Part shown: piece after piece, positions 25,092-34,059 of the stretch
Layout of the letters: each line of letters opens with the position of its first letter
Position numbering within the stretch: the stretch's first letter is position 1
Program-made: the position numbers and the translations under genes
Origin: Parasedimentitalea maritima
GTDB lineage: Bacteria > Pseudomonadota > Alphaproteobacteria > Rhodobacterales > Rhodobacteraceae
DNA: 64,000 bases
Direction of reading: 5' to 3'
Assembly (NCBI RefSeq): GCF_005771405.1
Contig: NZ_VAUA01000003.1
Location: 426,745 to 490,744, forward strand
Notes under the pieces: generated by a model
Database searches by the model: none
Told to the model about the DNA's origin: nothing
The model's input: only the letters and a program-made list of their open reading frames with translations

Positions 25092-26369
25092 TTAGTACTT
25101 GAAGGGCATAAATTCGACCAACCCGCCCTCTGGGATGGAGTCAGTGTCAGCAGGAATAAAAACCAGCCCATCTGCCCCGGTTAGGCGCGATACGCGGGCC
25201 GATTGGGTGTCCGCCGGACAACTCACCACTTCACGTCCCAAACCGTCAAAGCCAGATAGGGTGGCCAAACGCAACTCGCAACGCCCGGTTCGGTGGCGAA
25301 GTGGAGCAGCGGTCACAACATGGCGTCGTTTCGATTTTCGTGTCGTGCCCTTGCTCAATCCGTTCATCAACCGGCTGCCAAACAGCGTCCAGGTAACAAA
25401 TGCCGAGACCGGATTGCCCGGCAACCCCAACCAGTAGGCGGACCCGATTTTTCCAAAAGACACGGGCTTGCCGGGCTTGATCGCAACGCCGGAAAACGCC
25501 ATCTTGCCACTCAGCTGCTCAATTGCTGGCTTCACGAAATCTGCAGCGCCAACAGAGATGCCACCGGTCGTGACAATCATATCCACCTGGTGTGCCAGCC
25601 TAGCCAGTGTATCGCGCAGCGCAGGCAGGCTATCACCGCCTTGATGAACCTGCACAACCTCCCCGCCAGAAGAGCGGATGGCAGCAGTCAACATAGGCGC
25701 GTTTACATCCCAGATTGCGGATACATCCAGATCTGTACCCGGTGCGCGCACCTCGTCTCCGGTCGTCAGGATCGCCACCCGTGGTCGCCGTTGGGCCAGA
25801 ACGGTACTGCACCCAGCAGCTGCCAAAACGGCGACTTCTGGCGCGCCCAACCTTTGACCGGATGTTATGATCTGCTGGCCTGGTGCCATGTCTTCCCCGG
25901 CAAACCGAATGTTGGCCTTGGGTTTAGGACGGATGGTAAGGGTGATGTGATCCCCAATGCGGGTCACATTTTCCTGCATCACCACCGCATCTGCACCCAG
26001 CGGCAGTGGCGCGCCGGTGAACAGCTGAACCGCCTCTCCCGGCATCACAGATGTCTCCAACGGACTGCCTGCCCGAACACAGGTTGTAACCTTAAGCCGC
26101 CAAGGTGCTGGCCCGCTAAAATCAGCAGATCTCACCGCGTAGCCATCCATCGCTGAATTGTCGAAGGGTGGTGTCAGCGTCTGCGCGGTAACAGCCTGCG
26201 CAAGAATGCGCCCCTGCACCTGATCCAGAGCAACACAATCCGTATCGGGCAGCGGCGCAACCCAGTCCGTAATCAGGTCAAGAGCATCGGCGATGGAAGT
26301 CAGGCCCTGCGGTAAATCAAGAGCATCACAGCCGCATCCTGCGGTCTCTAGGGGTTGCATGATGGTCAT
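25092..26369 (-). CDS. moeA: Molybdopterin molybdotransferase MoeA
   Basis: About 425 residues from the ATG at 26369, which has AAGGAAC upstream. Typical MoeA features are PPFDNSAMDGYAVRSADF in domain I, VAILTTGDEV and MIVTTGGISVGAADF in the MogA-like domain, and IKPGKPVSFG with WLGLPGNPVSAFVTW. It inserts molybdate into adenylylated molybdopterin. Its location between the HEAT protein and DUF2478, in line with the large molybdoenzyme, suggests a dedicated copy that supplies this enzyme. Whether a second moeA exists elsewhere in the genome cannot be seen. Confidence 0.92.
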   Translation of the reverse strand: MTIMQPLETAGCGCDALDLPQGLTSIADALDLITDWVAPLPDTDCVALDQVQGRILAQAVTAQTLTPPFDNSAMDGYAVRSADFSGPAPWRLKVTTCVRAGSPLETSVMPGEAVQLFTGAPLPLGADAVVMQENVTRIGDHITLTIRPKPKANIRFAGEDMAPGQQIITSGQRLGAPEVAVLAAAGCSTVLAQRRPRVAILTTGDEVRAPGTDLDVSAIWDVNAPMLTAAIRSSGGEVVQVHQGGDSLPALRDTLARLAHQVDMIVTTGGISVGAADFVKPAIEQLSGKMAFSGVAIKPGKPVSFGKIGSAYWLGLPGNPVSAFVTWTLFGSRLMNGLSKGTTRKSKRRHVVTAAPLRHRTGRCELRLATLSGFDGLGREVVSCPADTQSARVSRLTGADGLVFIPADTDSIPEGGLVEFMPFKY

Positions 26370-26403
26370 TGGCTGTGATGTTCCTTTTGCTGTCGGGTTG
26401 ATG

Positions 26404-28500
26404 TCAGCTGGCCGCCAAAGCGTCCAATATGATGAAATTGGCACGGCCCTCCTCGCCAGTATTTAACCGGCGCACTGCTTCAGCCTGCATGTCGTCAGAC
26501 CGTTTCAGTGCCCATGCAAGGGTATCCACGCGCCCAGCGGAAAAGACCTGAGCAATGGCCTGTGCTGACAGGTTTTTATCACCACTGTCCAAGGCTGTGG
26601 ATAGGGCGGCATGACGCACGGACACAGCTGTATCTGATATAAATGGGAGCAAACGTTCATCACTCAGCTGGGCAACCGCATCCGCCCGCACCAATGCATC
26701 TTGATCTTCCAGCGCCTGAAGCAGGTACCTATCCAACTGATCGGCCAAAATCAGTACCTTCAAGGCCTCGCGACGCACCTCGGGTGAAGCATCACACAAT
26801 GCCATTGGAGCAGCCTGCGCCGCCTCGAAACAACTTGGGAAGCCAGTGGTCAATGCCCGCCATGAGGCTATGCGAATACGATCTGATGATGCGGTGATCT
26901 GTGACGCCACCGCCGCGGCAACCCGCACAGATCCCAACGCTCGCGCGGCCTCGATTGCAGCACAGCTCAGGTCTTCACCAACAGCGTCTGGTCCTTCAAT
27001 TGCGACTCGATTTTTCTTACCCTTGGGCTTGGATTTCGCAGCCTGTGCCTCTGCCTCGGGGGTAACAAACTGTAATGCAGCCAGAGTTGATCCGGTAGCA
27101 GGAACATCACTCTCAGCAGGATCCTCTTGCAGGATCTCACCCTCTTCGCTGATACGAAGGTTTGAGGGTGCGTCCTCTTTGGGCGTGCCAACATCCGGTG
27201 CCACCCCGAGATTCAGAACCTGCACTTTGTCCTCTTCATCCAATTGGGTGCCTCCAATTGCGTGCACCAGAATGTCCAAAGCAGTGTGATCACCGGCCTG
27301 TGCCAGCGCTTTGATCTCGTGCAGAGCCACCAGCCGCACCTGCTGACTGCGATCTGCAAGCAATTCGCCCAAGATCTCGGACATTGCTGGACCACCTATG
27401 CCGCCAAGACCACGAATAGCCGCCAATCGAGCTTCGATGGGACGGTCCGCATCACTCGCCAGCGCATTCAACGGTCCCGCCGCGCGCTGTGGCGCGACTT
27501 TGGGGAGCAAGGTTGCTGCCGCTGGGGTCAAAACCGCACCGCCATTCAGCAGCCAAGCCAGAATATTATCTACCAACATATCGTGCAGGTAGTCGGGCAG
27601 TGGCAATTCCAACTGTTCCAACGCCGTCGCCTGTACTCTCTCTGACGGGTCCGCCAGGGCAGCAATCACCCATTCAGGGCGAGATTGGGCAAATTGGACC
27701 AGCCCTGCTAGGCGCAGATCTTGTGAAACATCTTGCAGCGTTAGTTGTTCGGCCTTTGGATCATCAGCAGATAACAGCGACAAGCCCAACAACCGCAACG
27801 CCACATCGTCGGCTCCGGTCAATCGATCAAGATGGGGGCGCAACAGGTCCGGGTCCACATCAGCCAATGCGTCCGCCGCACGTTTTCGCGCCAAACCTTT
27901 GCCAGCCTCAACCGTGGCCAGCAGCCAGACCAGACCTTGTTGTCCCAACTGCGCCAATGCCCGGAACACCGGGATGTCCAGCGTCTGGCCCATTTCGTCA
28001 TTCAACGCCGCCAGCAAATCATCAATGCTATCACTTGCACCCAATGTGCCCAGAGCGTTGATCGCAGCGATCTGGATATCCATCCAGTCGTCCCAATCAG
28101 CGATCTCATCCTCCCAGACAACGCTGTCTTCACATTTGCTAAGCGCCAGTGCCCGCAATTGCGGGATACATTTGGTGTCCTTCAATGCCACCAAAATCTG
28201 GATCGCAGCAAGCTTGACCTCGCGCACGGGATCAGCTTGCAGAGACTCCAGGATCATGTCGACATCTTTGGCCTGTGCCAACGGAGCCAACGCCTCGATG
28301 GCGTCGCTGCGAATGTCCGGATCCCCGTCGCGGATCAGTTCCAGGAGCACCTCGCGGCTGCGCGGGTCATCTTGACCATTGCGACCCAAGGCCCGCACTG
28401 CGGCACATCGGATCACCTCATTTTCACTTTGAACATGAGGCAAGATTGCGGACGTGATGTCTGTGGTTCGGATCGGATCGGCCAGCATGGGGTGCCTCAT
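26404..28500 (-). CDS. HEAT-repeat protein encoded with the molybdoenzyme
   Basis: 698 residues made almost wholly of HEAT/PBS-lyase-type helical repeats, for example VIRCAAVRALGRNGQDDPRS, DPDIRSDAIEALAPLAQAKD and PVREVKLAAIQILVALKDTK at about 30-residue spacing. An acidic Gln/Pro-rich linker at about 430-500 ends in a Lys-rich patch (SKPKGKKNR), after which the repeats resume. There is no signal peptide, so it is cytoplasmic. A second ATG at 28488 with GAGG five bases before it is an alternative start. It lies between the catalytic subunit gene and moeA. A scaffold or maturation role, comparable to the system-specific chaperones of other molybdoenzymes, is an inference. I know of no defined function. 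Confidence 0.75.
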   Translation of the reverse strand: MRHPMLADPIRTTDITSAILPHVQSENEVIRCAAVRALGRNGQDDPRSREVLLELIRDGDPDIRSDAIEALAPLAQAKDVDMILESLQADPVREVKLAAIQILVALKDTKCIPQLRALALSKCEDSVVWEDEIADWDDWMDIQIAAINALGTLGASDSIDDLLAALNDEMGQTLDIPVFRALAQLGQQGLVWLLATVEAGKGLARKRAADALADVDPDLLRPHLDRLTGADDVALRLLGLSLLSADDPKAEQLTLQDVSQDLRLAGLVQFAQSRPEWVIAALADPSERVQATALEQLELPLPDYLHDMLVDNILAWLLNGGAVLTPAAATLLPKVAPQRAAGPLNALASDADRPIEARLAAIRGLGGIGGPAMSEILGELLADRSQQVRLVALHEIKALAQAGDHTALDILVHAIGGTQLDEEDKVQVLNLGVAPDVGTPKEDAPSNLRISEEGEILQEDPAESDVPATGSTLAALQFVTPEAEAQAAKSKPKGKKNRVAIEGPDAVGEDLSCAAIEAARALGSVRVAAAVASQITASSDRIRIASWRALTTGFPSCFEAAQAAPMALCDASPEVRREALKVLILADQLDRYLLQALEDQDALVRADAVAQLSDERLLPFISDTAVSVRHAALSTALDSGDKNLSAQAIAQVFSAGRVDTLAWALKRSDDMQAEAVRRLNTGEEGRANFIILDALAAS

Positions 28501-28521
28501 ATCTTTCGTCAGGAATTAGGG

Positions 28522-28552
28522 GATCTCCGGCGACGGGGTGTCGCCGGAGATC
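28522..28552 (-). promoter_or_regulatory. Strong stem-loop after the molybdoenzyme catalytic gene
   Basis: A perfect 13-bp stem, GATCTCCGGCGAC with its complement, closes a 5-base loop. No T-run follows in the transcribed direction. Placed between the catalytic gene and the HEAT gene, it probably protects the upstream mRNA or lowers readthrough into the maturation genes. Confidence 0.7.
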
Positions 28553-28558
28553 AGCTAC

Positions 28559-31234
28559 TTAGGCGATGTCACGCCGGGCAAAAGACATGGACCGGAACTG
28601 GTGCTTGTAGGGGCTTTCACCCATTTTACGCACTTTGCCGACACCCATCTTGAAGTTGTAGTTGCCGCTGATCCAATCCACGACCCGCCCCGACAGCGCA
28701 TTGGCTGGCTGAGAGGTGTGCAGGAAGTCCATATAGCCAAGGTTTTCCTTAACCGCAGGGGTGACAATCGCCACCGCAGTGATCGAGGCATTTGTCAGCT
28801 CGATATGGCCATTCTTAAGCAGGGAAGCAAAATCGAAATCATCCCCTTCGACCCCCACGATGGTATCAGTCTGCACTGGGATCCGGTCCGAGTAGACCTG
28901 CACATAGTCACCACTTTCAATGCCCTGTGCTTCGGCCACTTTTGGATGGATCTCGATCCAGTTTTCCGGCCAGCGCTGCACAATGTACGGACGGCGGCGG
29001 TCATCGTAACCCGACTGCCAGCGTTCATTGATACGACCCGACGAGATCCAAAGCTCGCCTTCACGCGGTTTCAGCCACTCCCAATAGGATGCAAACAGAT
29101 CCCATGGCGCCTTCTGAATGTTGCACTTGCCGGTCTGACTGTTGAAATGAGTCAGCTTCTTGTTAAAGACGTTGCTCCCTACAGGTCCCTCAGCTGGGAG
29201 AACCCGGTTCACATCGTGCAGACGCTTGGTGCCTTCCAGCGAGCCATCAGCGCGCATCAGCACCGGCCCCTGGATGCCATTAGTCCCAAACTCTCCCAGT
29301 TTTTCATGCAGGGTCTTGCCTTCGCGGTGTGCCGCGATCTTGACCATGTTGAAGTCTTTGCGTGAGCCACGACTGTGGCGGGCCCCTTCTTCGAGGACCT
29401 CGTTGGAATTGGTCCAATCGAACCCTTCAAAGCCCATTTTCTGCGACAGCTGTGCAATGATCCACCAATCCGGTTTCGCCTCACCCGGTGCATCGTAGAA
29501 CTTGGGATACAGACGGATCCGGCGTTCACCGTTGGCGCGGGTAAAGTTCTCTTCCCCCCACCCCGAAGCCGGGAACACGATATCGGCATAGCGCGCGCCA
29601 ATTGGGTCAACCAGATAGATGTCCTGGTTCACCACCACGGTGCCACCACTGTCAGCGCGCTTGACCAGCGTGTCGATGATGTCCTGCTTGTCAAAGCTGG
29701 TCACCTGATGTGGGTTACGGACTGTCAACTCTTCGAACTTGGCCTGCAGAGACTGGGTCCCACACATCGCCTGCACCCAGGTGGTGCCGATGACATGGGC
29801 AAACCGGGTGTGTCCCGACATGAAATACCGGTCGGTATCCATCGCGCGACGGCGACGTCCCGGCAGTTTTTCAGGCGACTTGTTGCGGGGATACCCACCG
29901 CCACGTAGACCACCACGCTGGTGGCCACCAGCCCGGCCGATCACCTGACCCGGACGACCACCACAGCCACAGGCAATGCCCAGCGCGGAAATCGCCTGAG
30001 TGTTGCCGGTGTTGTTGGACCAGTAGAAGCCCTTTTCGATCATGATCGACGTTTTTGGGCGTGTCCCATCGGCTTTGGGTTTGGCCATCCATTCGGCAGC
30101 GGTGTAGATTTTCTGCACGTCGATCTGGGCTATCTCGGCAGCTTTTTCAGGCACCGAGTAGTCCTGCGCCAGCAGCCATTCTTTCCAGTCGTCAAACCCC
30201 TTAGTCTGGAATTTGCCCCAGGTTGTGCGCCACTGCCACGGGGTGTTCCGTGTCCCCTGGCCAAAGCCTGATGAGCTTTCCCATTTGTTGTTGACCCAGT
30301 TTTTAATCCATTCGTCGTCCTGCCAACCGTTTTCGACGATAACCCGGGCAATCGCCAGAACTACCGGCAAATCGGTACCGGGCTGGATATCCAGCAACAT
30401 GCCACCGTGCTTTTCAGCAAAGGCAACACCACCGGTACTGCGTGGCAGCATGAAGATCGCCTTTTGCCCGTTCTGAATGGCCGGCATGATGTAGTCGGTA
30501 TAGAGAATGGTTTTCGACTCGTAGGGGTCGGTGCCACACATCAACAGCGTATCGGCCTCGGCCCAGTCATCATAGCTGGGGCCAAAGTTATCAAACCCTG
30601 CATCCCGGAAACCCGGTGTCGACGATACGTCTGACGGGGTATCGTGGAAGGTGAAGTTTGCGGTCCGAATATTGCCCAGCGCATATTTGGTGATCGCGTA
30701 GGTGTTCTCCATGTAGCCATAGGAGAACGTTTTAACACCGTAGGCATTGGTGCCGTGTTTCTTCAGAACATCGAGACCAACAGCGGCGGCAATATCCAAC
30801 GCGAAATCCCAGGTAACAGGCATCAACACACCAAACATCCGAACCATCGGCGACTTAAGCCGGTCGCGAGTTGGGGTCTGTGGGTTATAGACTTTTTTCG
30901 CCAGTGCACCGCCACGGATCGACGAGTTGCCGCTATAATTGACGAACTCGGTATCCTTGTCGGGAATGATGACCACATGGTGGGGTTCGCCGTTGTGCAG
31001 CACGATGTTGTGCTGGTTTGGAGCGACCCATGGGCCCAGTGGCGACACTGGAAAATCCTCGCCAAAGGCGTTCTGATCCGCCAGCGGACCACCCATGTGG
31101 CCCCCGCGCACCGGCCAGCGATAGACTTTGTAGCCACAGGCTACGACACAGTAGTCACACGCAGTCGAGATAATCTCGGCGTCTGGTGGCGGCAGTGGGA
31201 TAGATTCTTCTGGTACATAATATGGTGTAGACAT
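28559..31234 (-). CDS. idrA: AioA-family molybdopterin oxidoreductase, probable iodate reductase large subunit IdrA
   Basis: 891 residues, DMSO-reductase superfamily. The N-terminal iron-sulfur motif is C26-x2-C29-x3-C33 (ACDYCVVACGYKVYRWP), and a Ser stands at the fourth position (GNSSIRGG, 101-108). This is the [3Fe-4S] arrangement of arsenite oxidase AioA. Further AioA-like blocks are NPYESQ-like DPYESKTIL and GGRPGQVIGRAGGHQRGG. It has no own signal peptide and is presumably exported with the Tat-borne Rieske subunit. It is about 65 residues longer than AioA of Alcaligenes. By eye, the AioA segment containing the arsenite ligands His195 and Glu203 aligns with FHDTPSDVSS, keeping the His but replacing the Glu by Ser. 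With two di-haem peroxidases encoded in the same operon, iodate reductase fits better than arsenite oxidase. The start has AAGGAGGT upstream. Confidence 0.75.
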   Translation of the reverse strand: MSTPYYVPEESIPLPPPDAEIISTACDYCVVACGYKVYRWPVRGGHMGGPLADQNAFGEDFPVSPLGPWVAPNQHNIVLHNGEPHHVVIIPDKDTEFVNYSGNSSIRGGALAKKVYNPQTPTRDRLKSPMVRMFGVLMPVTWDFALDIAAAVGLDVLKKHGTNAYGVKTFSYGYMENTYAITKYALGNIRTANFTFHDTPSDVSSTPGFRDAGFDNFGPSYDDWAEADTLLMCGTDPYESKTILYTDYIMPAIQNGQKAIFMLPRSTGGVAFAEKHGGMLLDIQPGTDLPVVLAIARVIVENGWQDDEWIKNWVNNKWESSSGFGQGTRNTPWQWRTTWGKFQTKGFDDWKEWLLAQDYSVPEKAAEIAQIDVQKIYTAAEWMAKPKADGTRPKTSIMIEKGFYWSNNTGNTQAISALGIACGCGGRPGQVIGRAGGHQRGGLRGGGYPRNKSPEKLPGRRRRAMDTDRYFMSGHTRFAHVIGTTWVQAMCGTQSLQAKFEELTVRNPHQVTSFDKQDIIDTLVKRADSGGTVVVNQDIYLVDPIGARYADIVFPASGWGEENFTRANGERRIRLYPKFYDAPGEAKPDWWIIAQLSQKMGFEGFDWTNSNEVLEEGARHSRGSRKDFNMVKIAAHREGKTLHEKLGEFGTNGIQGPVLMRADGSLEGTKRLHDVNRVLPAEGPVGSNVFNKKLTHFNSQTGKCNIQKAPWDLFASYWEWLKPREGELWISSGRINERWQSGYDDRRRPYIVQRWPENWIEIHPKVAEAQGIESGDYVQVYSDRIPVQTDTIVGVEGDDFDFASLLKNGHIELTNASITAVAIVTPAVKENLGYMDFLHTSQPANALSGRVVDWISGNYNFKMGVGKVRKMGESPYKHQFRSMSFARRDIA

Positions 31235-31246
31235 TGGTGTACCTCC

Positions 31247-31834
31247 TTACGCCTGAAGATTGTCAAAGCGGCCATAGATCAGGCCAAACATGCCGACGGC
31301 GTAAATGTCGTCGCCATCCACTTCCAAGAGCACCTGCGGCAACGATTGATAGGCTTGGCCGGAGATAAAGATCCCGTGCCGTGTCAGATCAAACGTTGTC
31401 AGGTGCAGCGGGCACGGTCCCAGCGCCTTGTCGGCCGCTTTATAGGTGCCCTGCAGCGGACCACCCTGGTGGGTGCAAGTATAGTTGAAGGCCACAACGT
31501 CCTTGTCCGAACCAATGCCGCCTCCGGCTTCTTTGCCAAGTTTGACAAGGATGGATTCCGCGTATTGACCTTCGTCCGGATATTCAAAGTCGAAGGGTTC
31601 ATCGGTCTTCAACTCGCTCAGTTTGGCGATGAACTTACGGGGGTAAGTTGAGATCACCGCCGGGGTCTGGGCCTCTGGGGCACCAGGAATACCAACCATG
31701 ACCATTGAGGTTGCAATGCCACCGGACAGCAGGACCTGACGCCGGTTCATCAGACATTTGCGGGTGCCTGCCTTGGCAGCTTCACCGTTTTCACCGTTGA
31801 TTGCGGCAGCGATTTTGGGATCGAGTACAGTCAT
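31247..31834 (-). CDS. idrB: Rieske [2Fe-2S] subunit, AioB/IdrB type, Tat-exported
   Basis: 195 residues. The twin-arginine signal is MNRRQVLLSGG (Arg31-Arg32), followed by a hydrophobic stretch. The Rieske cluster ligands are C120-T-H122 and C141-P-L-H144. The two extra cysteines that form the disulfide in most Rieske proteins are Gly125 and Leu143, as in betaproteobacterial AioB. It would pass electrons between a c-type cytochrome and the molybdenum subunit in the periplasm. The start at 31834 has AAAGGAGA eight bases upstream. It ends 12 bases before the catalytic gene start. Confidence 0.8.
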   Translation of the reverse strand: MTVLDPKIAAAINGENGEAAKAGTRKCLMNRRQVLLSGGIATSMVMVGIPGAPEAQTPAVISTYPRKFIAKLSELKTDEPFDFEYPDEGQYAESILVKLGKEAGGGIGSDKDVVAFNYTCTHQGGPLQGTYKAADKALGPCPLHLTTFDLTRHGIFISGQAYQSLPQVLLEVDGDDIYAVGMFGLIYGRFDNLQA

Positions 31835-31848
31835 TCTCAGATCTCCTT

Positions 31849-32970
31849 TCAGTTCGAGGCCGCAGGAAGCGGCTGCATCACAGGGATTTCAGGTTCTGCT
31901 GGCAGAAGTTCTTCGCCCGACAGGCTTTCGAGGAAGGCTACGAGGTCGTCCATTTCACCGTCTGACAGGCCCAAGGGCTGGATCAGATCGGATTTGTTTT
32001 TGGAGAACTCGTTCTCGCCACCACCATCGTTGTAGAACTCCACAACATCGCGCAGCGTCTCCAGCATGCCATTGTGCATGTAGGGATAGGTGTATTGCGT
32101 GTAACGCAGCGACGGCACACGGAACTTACCTTTGTCGGTGCTTTGCTTAGTACGGAAATACAGACCCGGATCATCCTTGGTGGTCCGGTACATCTCTTCA
32201 GTTGACCCTTTAGCATAGAGCTCAAAGCGGTAAGTGATCTGCGCGATTGGATCGTCTTCCCAGCCGTCGAATGGCGGCACGCCAAGGTTATAATAGGCCT
32301 CGTTGGTCAACATCGGGCCGCTGTGACACGAGACACAATTACCTTTGCCGGTGAAGACATCCAAACCGCGCAACTGCTGCTCGGTCAGCGCCGCATCGTC
32401 ACCACGCATATAGTTGTCGAACGGGGTATCTGTTTGCACAATGGTCCGCTGATAAGCAGCAATCGCATCATAGGCGTGACGGATGTTGGGCCAGTCATCA
32501 CCAAACACCTCCGCAAAGGCTTCGCGGTATTCTGGCACAAAGGCCAGACGGGCCTCCATCATGTCGTCTTCGCCATTGCCAGCAACGCCACCTCGGGCTG
32601 CAGATCGAGCCTGATGTTCCAGTGAACCGGAAGCACCGGCCCAGAACAGTTTGCCATAGTAGGCCGAGTTCACAATCGTCTGGCTGTTACGCCAGTGCGT
32701 GGTGCCCGGATACCCAAAGCTGATTTTGTCCTGAATGGCCCAACCTGCGTCTGGCAAGTGGCATGCCGAACAGGGCATCGAATAATTGCCCGACAGGATC
32801 GGGTCAAAGAACAGCTTTTCGCCCAGCGCGATCTTTTCCGGGGTCATCGGATTGTCTGCCGGGATTGGTGGCGGGCCCAGTGCCTCGAGTTCTGCGGGGC
32901 GGTCACTTGCCAGCGCAGTAGACGCGCTCAGCACGGCAAGGCCTGCAATAAGTGGGGTAATGCGTTTCAT
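31849..32970 (-). CDS. Di-haem cytochrome c peroxidase-like protein (IdrP type), next to the Rieske gene
   Basis: 373 residues with a Sec signal peptide (MKRITPLIAGLAVLSASTALA). Two haem c motifs are CSACH (near residue 67) and CVSCH (near residue 213). The CcpA/MauG family block RVPSLRYTQYTYPYMHNGML is near the C-terminus. It is a periplasmic di-haem enzyme that would remove hydrogen peroxide or another oxidised by-product. It has a strong ribosome site (AAGGAGG) and is 12 bases behind the second peroxidase gene. In iodate reductase clusters two such proteins, IdrP1 and IdrP2, are encoded with IdrAB. Which of the two this one is cannot be settled by eye. Confidence 0.85.
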   Translation of the reverse strand: MKRITPLIAGLAVLSASTALASDRPAELEALGPPPIPADNPMTPEKIALGEKLFFDPILSGNYSMPCSACHLPDAGWAIQDKISFGYPGTTHWRNSQTIVNSAYYGKLFWAGASGSLEHQARSAARGGVAGNGEDDMMEARLAFVPEYREAFAEVFGDDWPNIRHAYDAIAAYQRTIVQTDTPFDNYMRGDDAALTEQQLRGLDVFTGKGNCVSCHSGPMLTNEAYYNLGVPPFDGWEDDPIAQITYRFELYAKGSTEEMYRTTKDDPGLYFRTKQSTDKGKFRVPSLRYTQYTYPYMHNGMLETLRDVVEFYNDGGGENEFSKNKSDLIQPLGLSDGEMDDLVAFLESLSGEELLPAEPEIPVMQPLPAASN

Positions 32971-32982
32971 ATCCTTGCCTCC

Positions 32983-34059
32983 TTAGTTGTTCACGTTGCG
33001 CCAGTCTTCGATCAGTTGGTAATCGAAGTCATCTCCCGGCCAGACGTAGGCCTCGGTCTCAAAGCTGTCGCCACTCAGCGCCTCCAGGAAGGCAACCAGA
33101 TCGCCCTTCTCGCTCGGCTTCAGGCCAAGAGGTTTCAGGATGGCGCTTTTGTTGACATCTTCGCCGCCACCGGCGTCATAGAAGTCCACCACCTCTTCCA
33201 GCGTCTCGATCATACCATTGTGCATATAGGGCGCGGTGTAGGTCAGTTCGCGCAGACTGGGTGTCAGGAAGGTCCGCTTGGTTTCTTCCCTGTGGGTGCG
33301 GACATATGCGCCCAGATCTTCGCGGATGTTCATGTAGTTTTCGACCCCCATGAACTTGGCGTAAGACACAAACACCGAGTGACGTTCAGGATCATTCCAG
33401 ATGTCGGGGTTGTTTGGCACTCCGGTGTTATGAGGCTGGTCGTCGGTGAACCGTTCGCCCGCGTGACAGGTTGAACACTGCCCCTTGCCTTCAAAAATAC
33501 CCTGCCCCCTTTGTGCGGCAGCGGACATCTCGCCGGTATCCACGGGTGCGTTACGCGACACGATGGTTTTCAGAAATGCCTGCAGCGCATTCCGCGCCCC
33601 ACCGTTGGAGGGTTCTCCGTAACCGGCTGCATCGAACATTTCGACATAGACTACATCTTGCTTCAACCGTTCCTGCATGATGCGCATATCCATGTTCATC
33701 ATATGGGTTTCGGTAATCATCTCTCGGGCAACATCGTTCAGGTTGGTCCCCAGCTTGCCGTCATGCAGCCAAGCCGCGCGATAGCCGGTGTTGGCCAGAG
33801 TAGGCGCATTCCGGAAATGGGCACCACCGGTATAGGCCTGTGATAGGGCCTCGCCATCGGTAAAGGCCTTATCGGCCTGGTGGCAGCTGGAACACGACAG
33901 GCTGGTGTCACCTGACAAGCGGGTATCATAAAAAAGTCTCTTCCCCAGCTCCGCCTGCGCCGGGTTCACCTCCAATGGATCCAGTGGCGTGACCGCCTCT
34001 TGGGCCCACGCGGCACCGCTGGTCAACAGCGCGCCGGCAAGTAGGGTTCGTAGCAACAT
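32983..34059 (-). CDS. Di-haem cytochrome c peroxidase-like protein (IdrP type), first gene of the operon
   Basis: 358 residues with a Sec signal peptide (MLLRTLLAGALLTSGAAWA). The two haem c motifs are CSSCH (near residue 57) and CSTCH (near residue 198). The family block FLTPSLRELTYTAPYMHNGM is present. It is a paralogue of the next gene but clearly diverged. As first gene of the molybdoenzyme transcription unit it lies directly under the phased GTGACGA repeats. Its ribosome site is GAGAGGA, seven bases before the ATG. Arsenite oxidase operons are not known for a pair of di-haem peroxidases, so these two genes carry much of the iodate reductase assignment. Confidence 0.85.
   Translation of the reverse strand: MLLRTLLAGALLTSGAAWAQEAVTPLDPLEVNPAQAELGKRLFYDTRLSGDTSLSCSSCHQADKAFTDGEALSQAYTGGAHFRNAPTLANTGYRAAWLHDGKLGTNLNDVAREMITETHMMNMDMRIMQERLKQDVVYVEMFDAAGYGEPSNGGARNALQAFLKTIVSRNAPVDTGEMSAAAQRGQGIFEGKGQCSTCHAGERFTDDQPHNTGVPNNPDIWNDPERHSVFVSYAKFMGVENYMNIREDLGAYVRTHREETKRTFLTPSLRELTYTAPYMHNGMIETLEEVVDFYDAGGGEDVNKSAILKPLGLKPSEKGDLVAFLEALSGDSFETEAYVWPGDDFDYQLIEDWRNVNN

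Noticed and set aside
28559..31834. Annotation as arsenite oxidase AioAB
   Set aside because: Family level is right, but the two di-haem peroxidases, the Glu-to-Ser change and the lack of any arsenic genes favour an iodate reductase. Kept as the main alternative.
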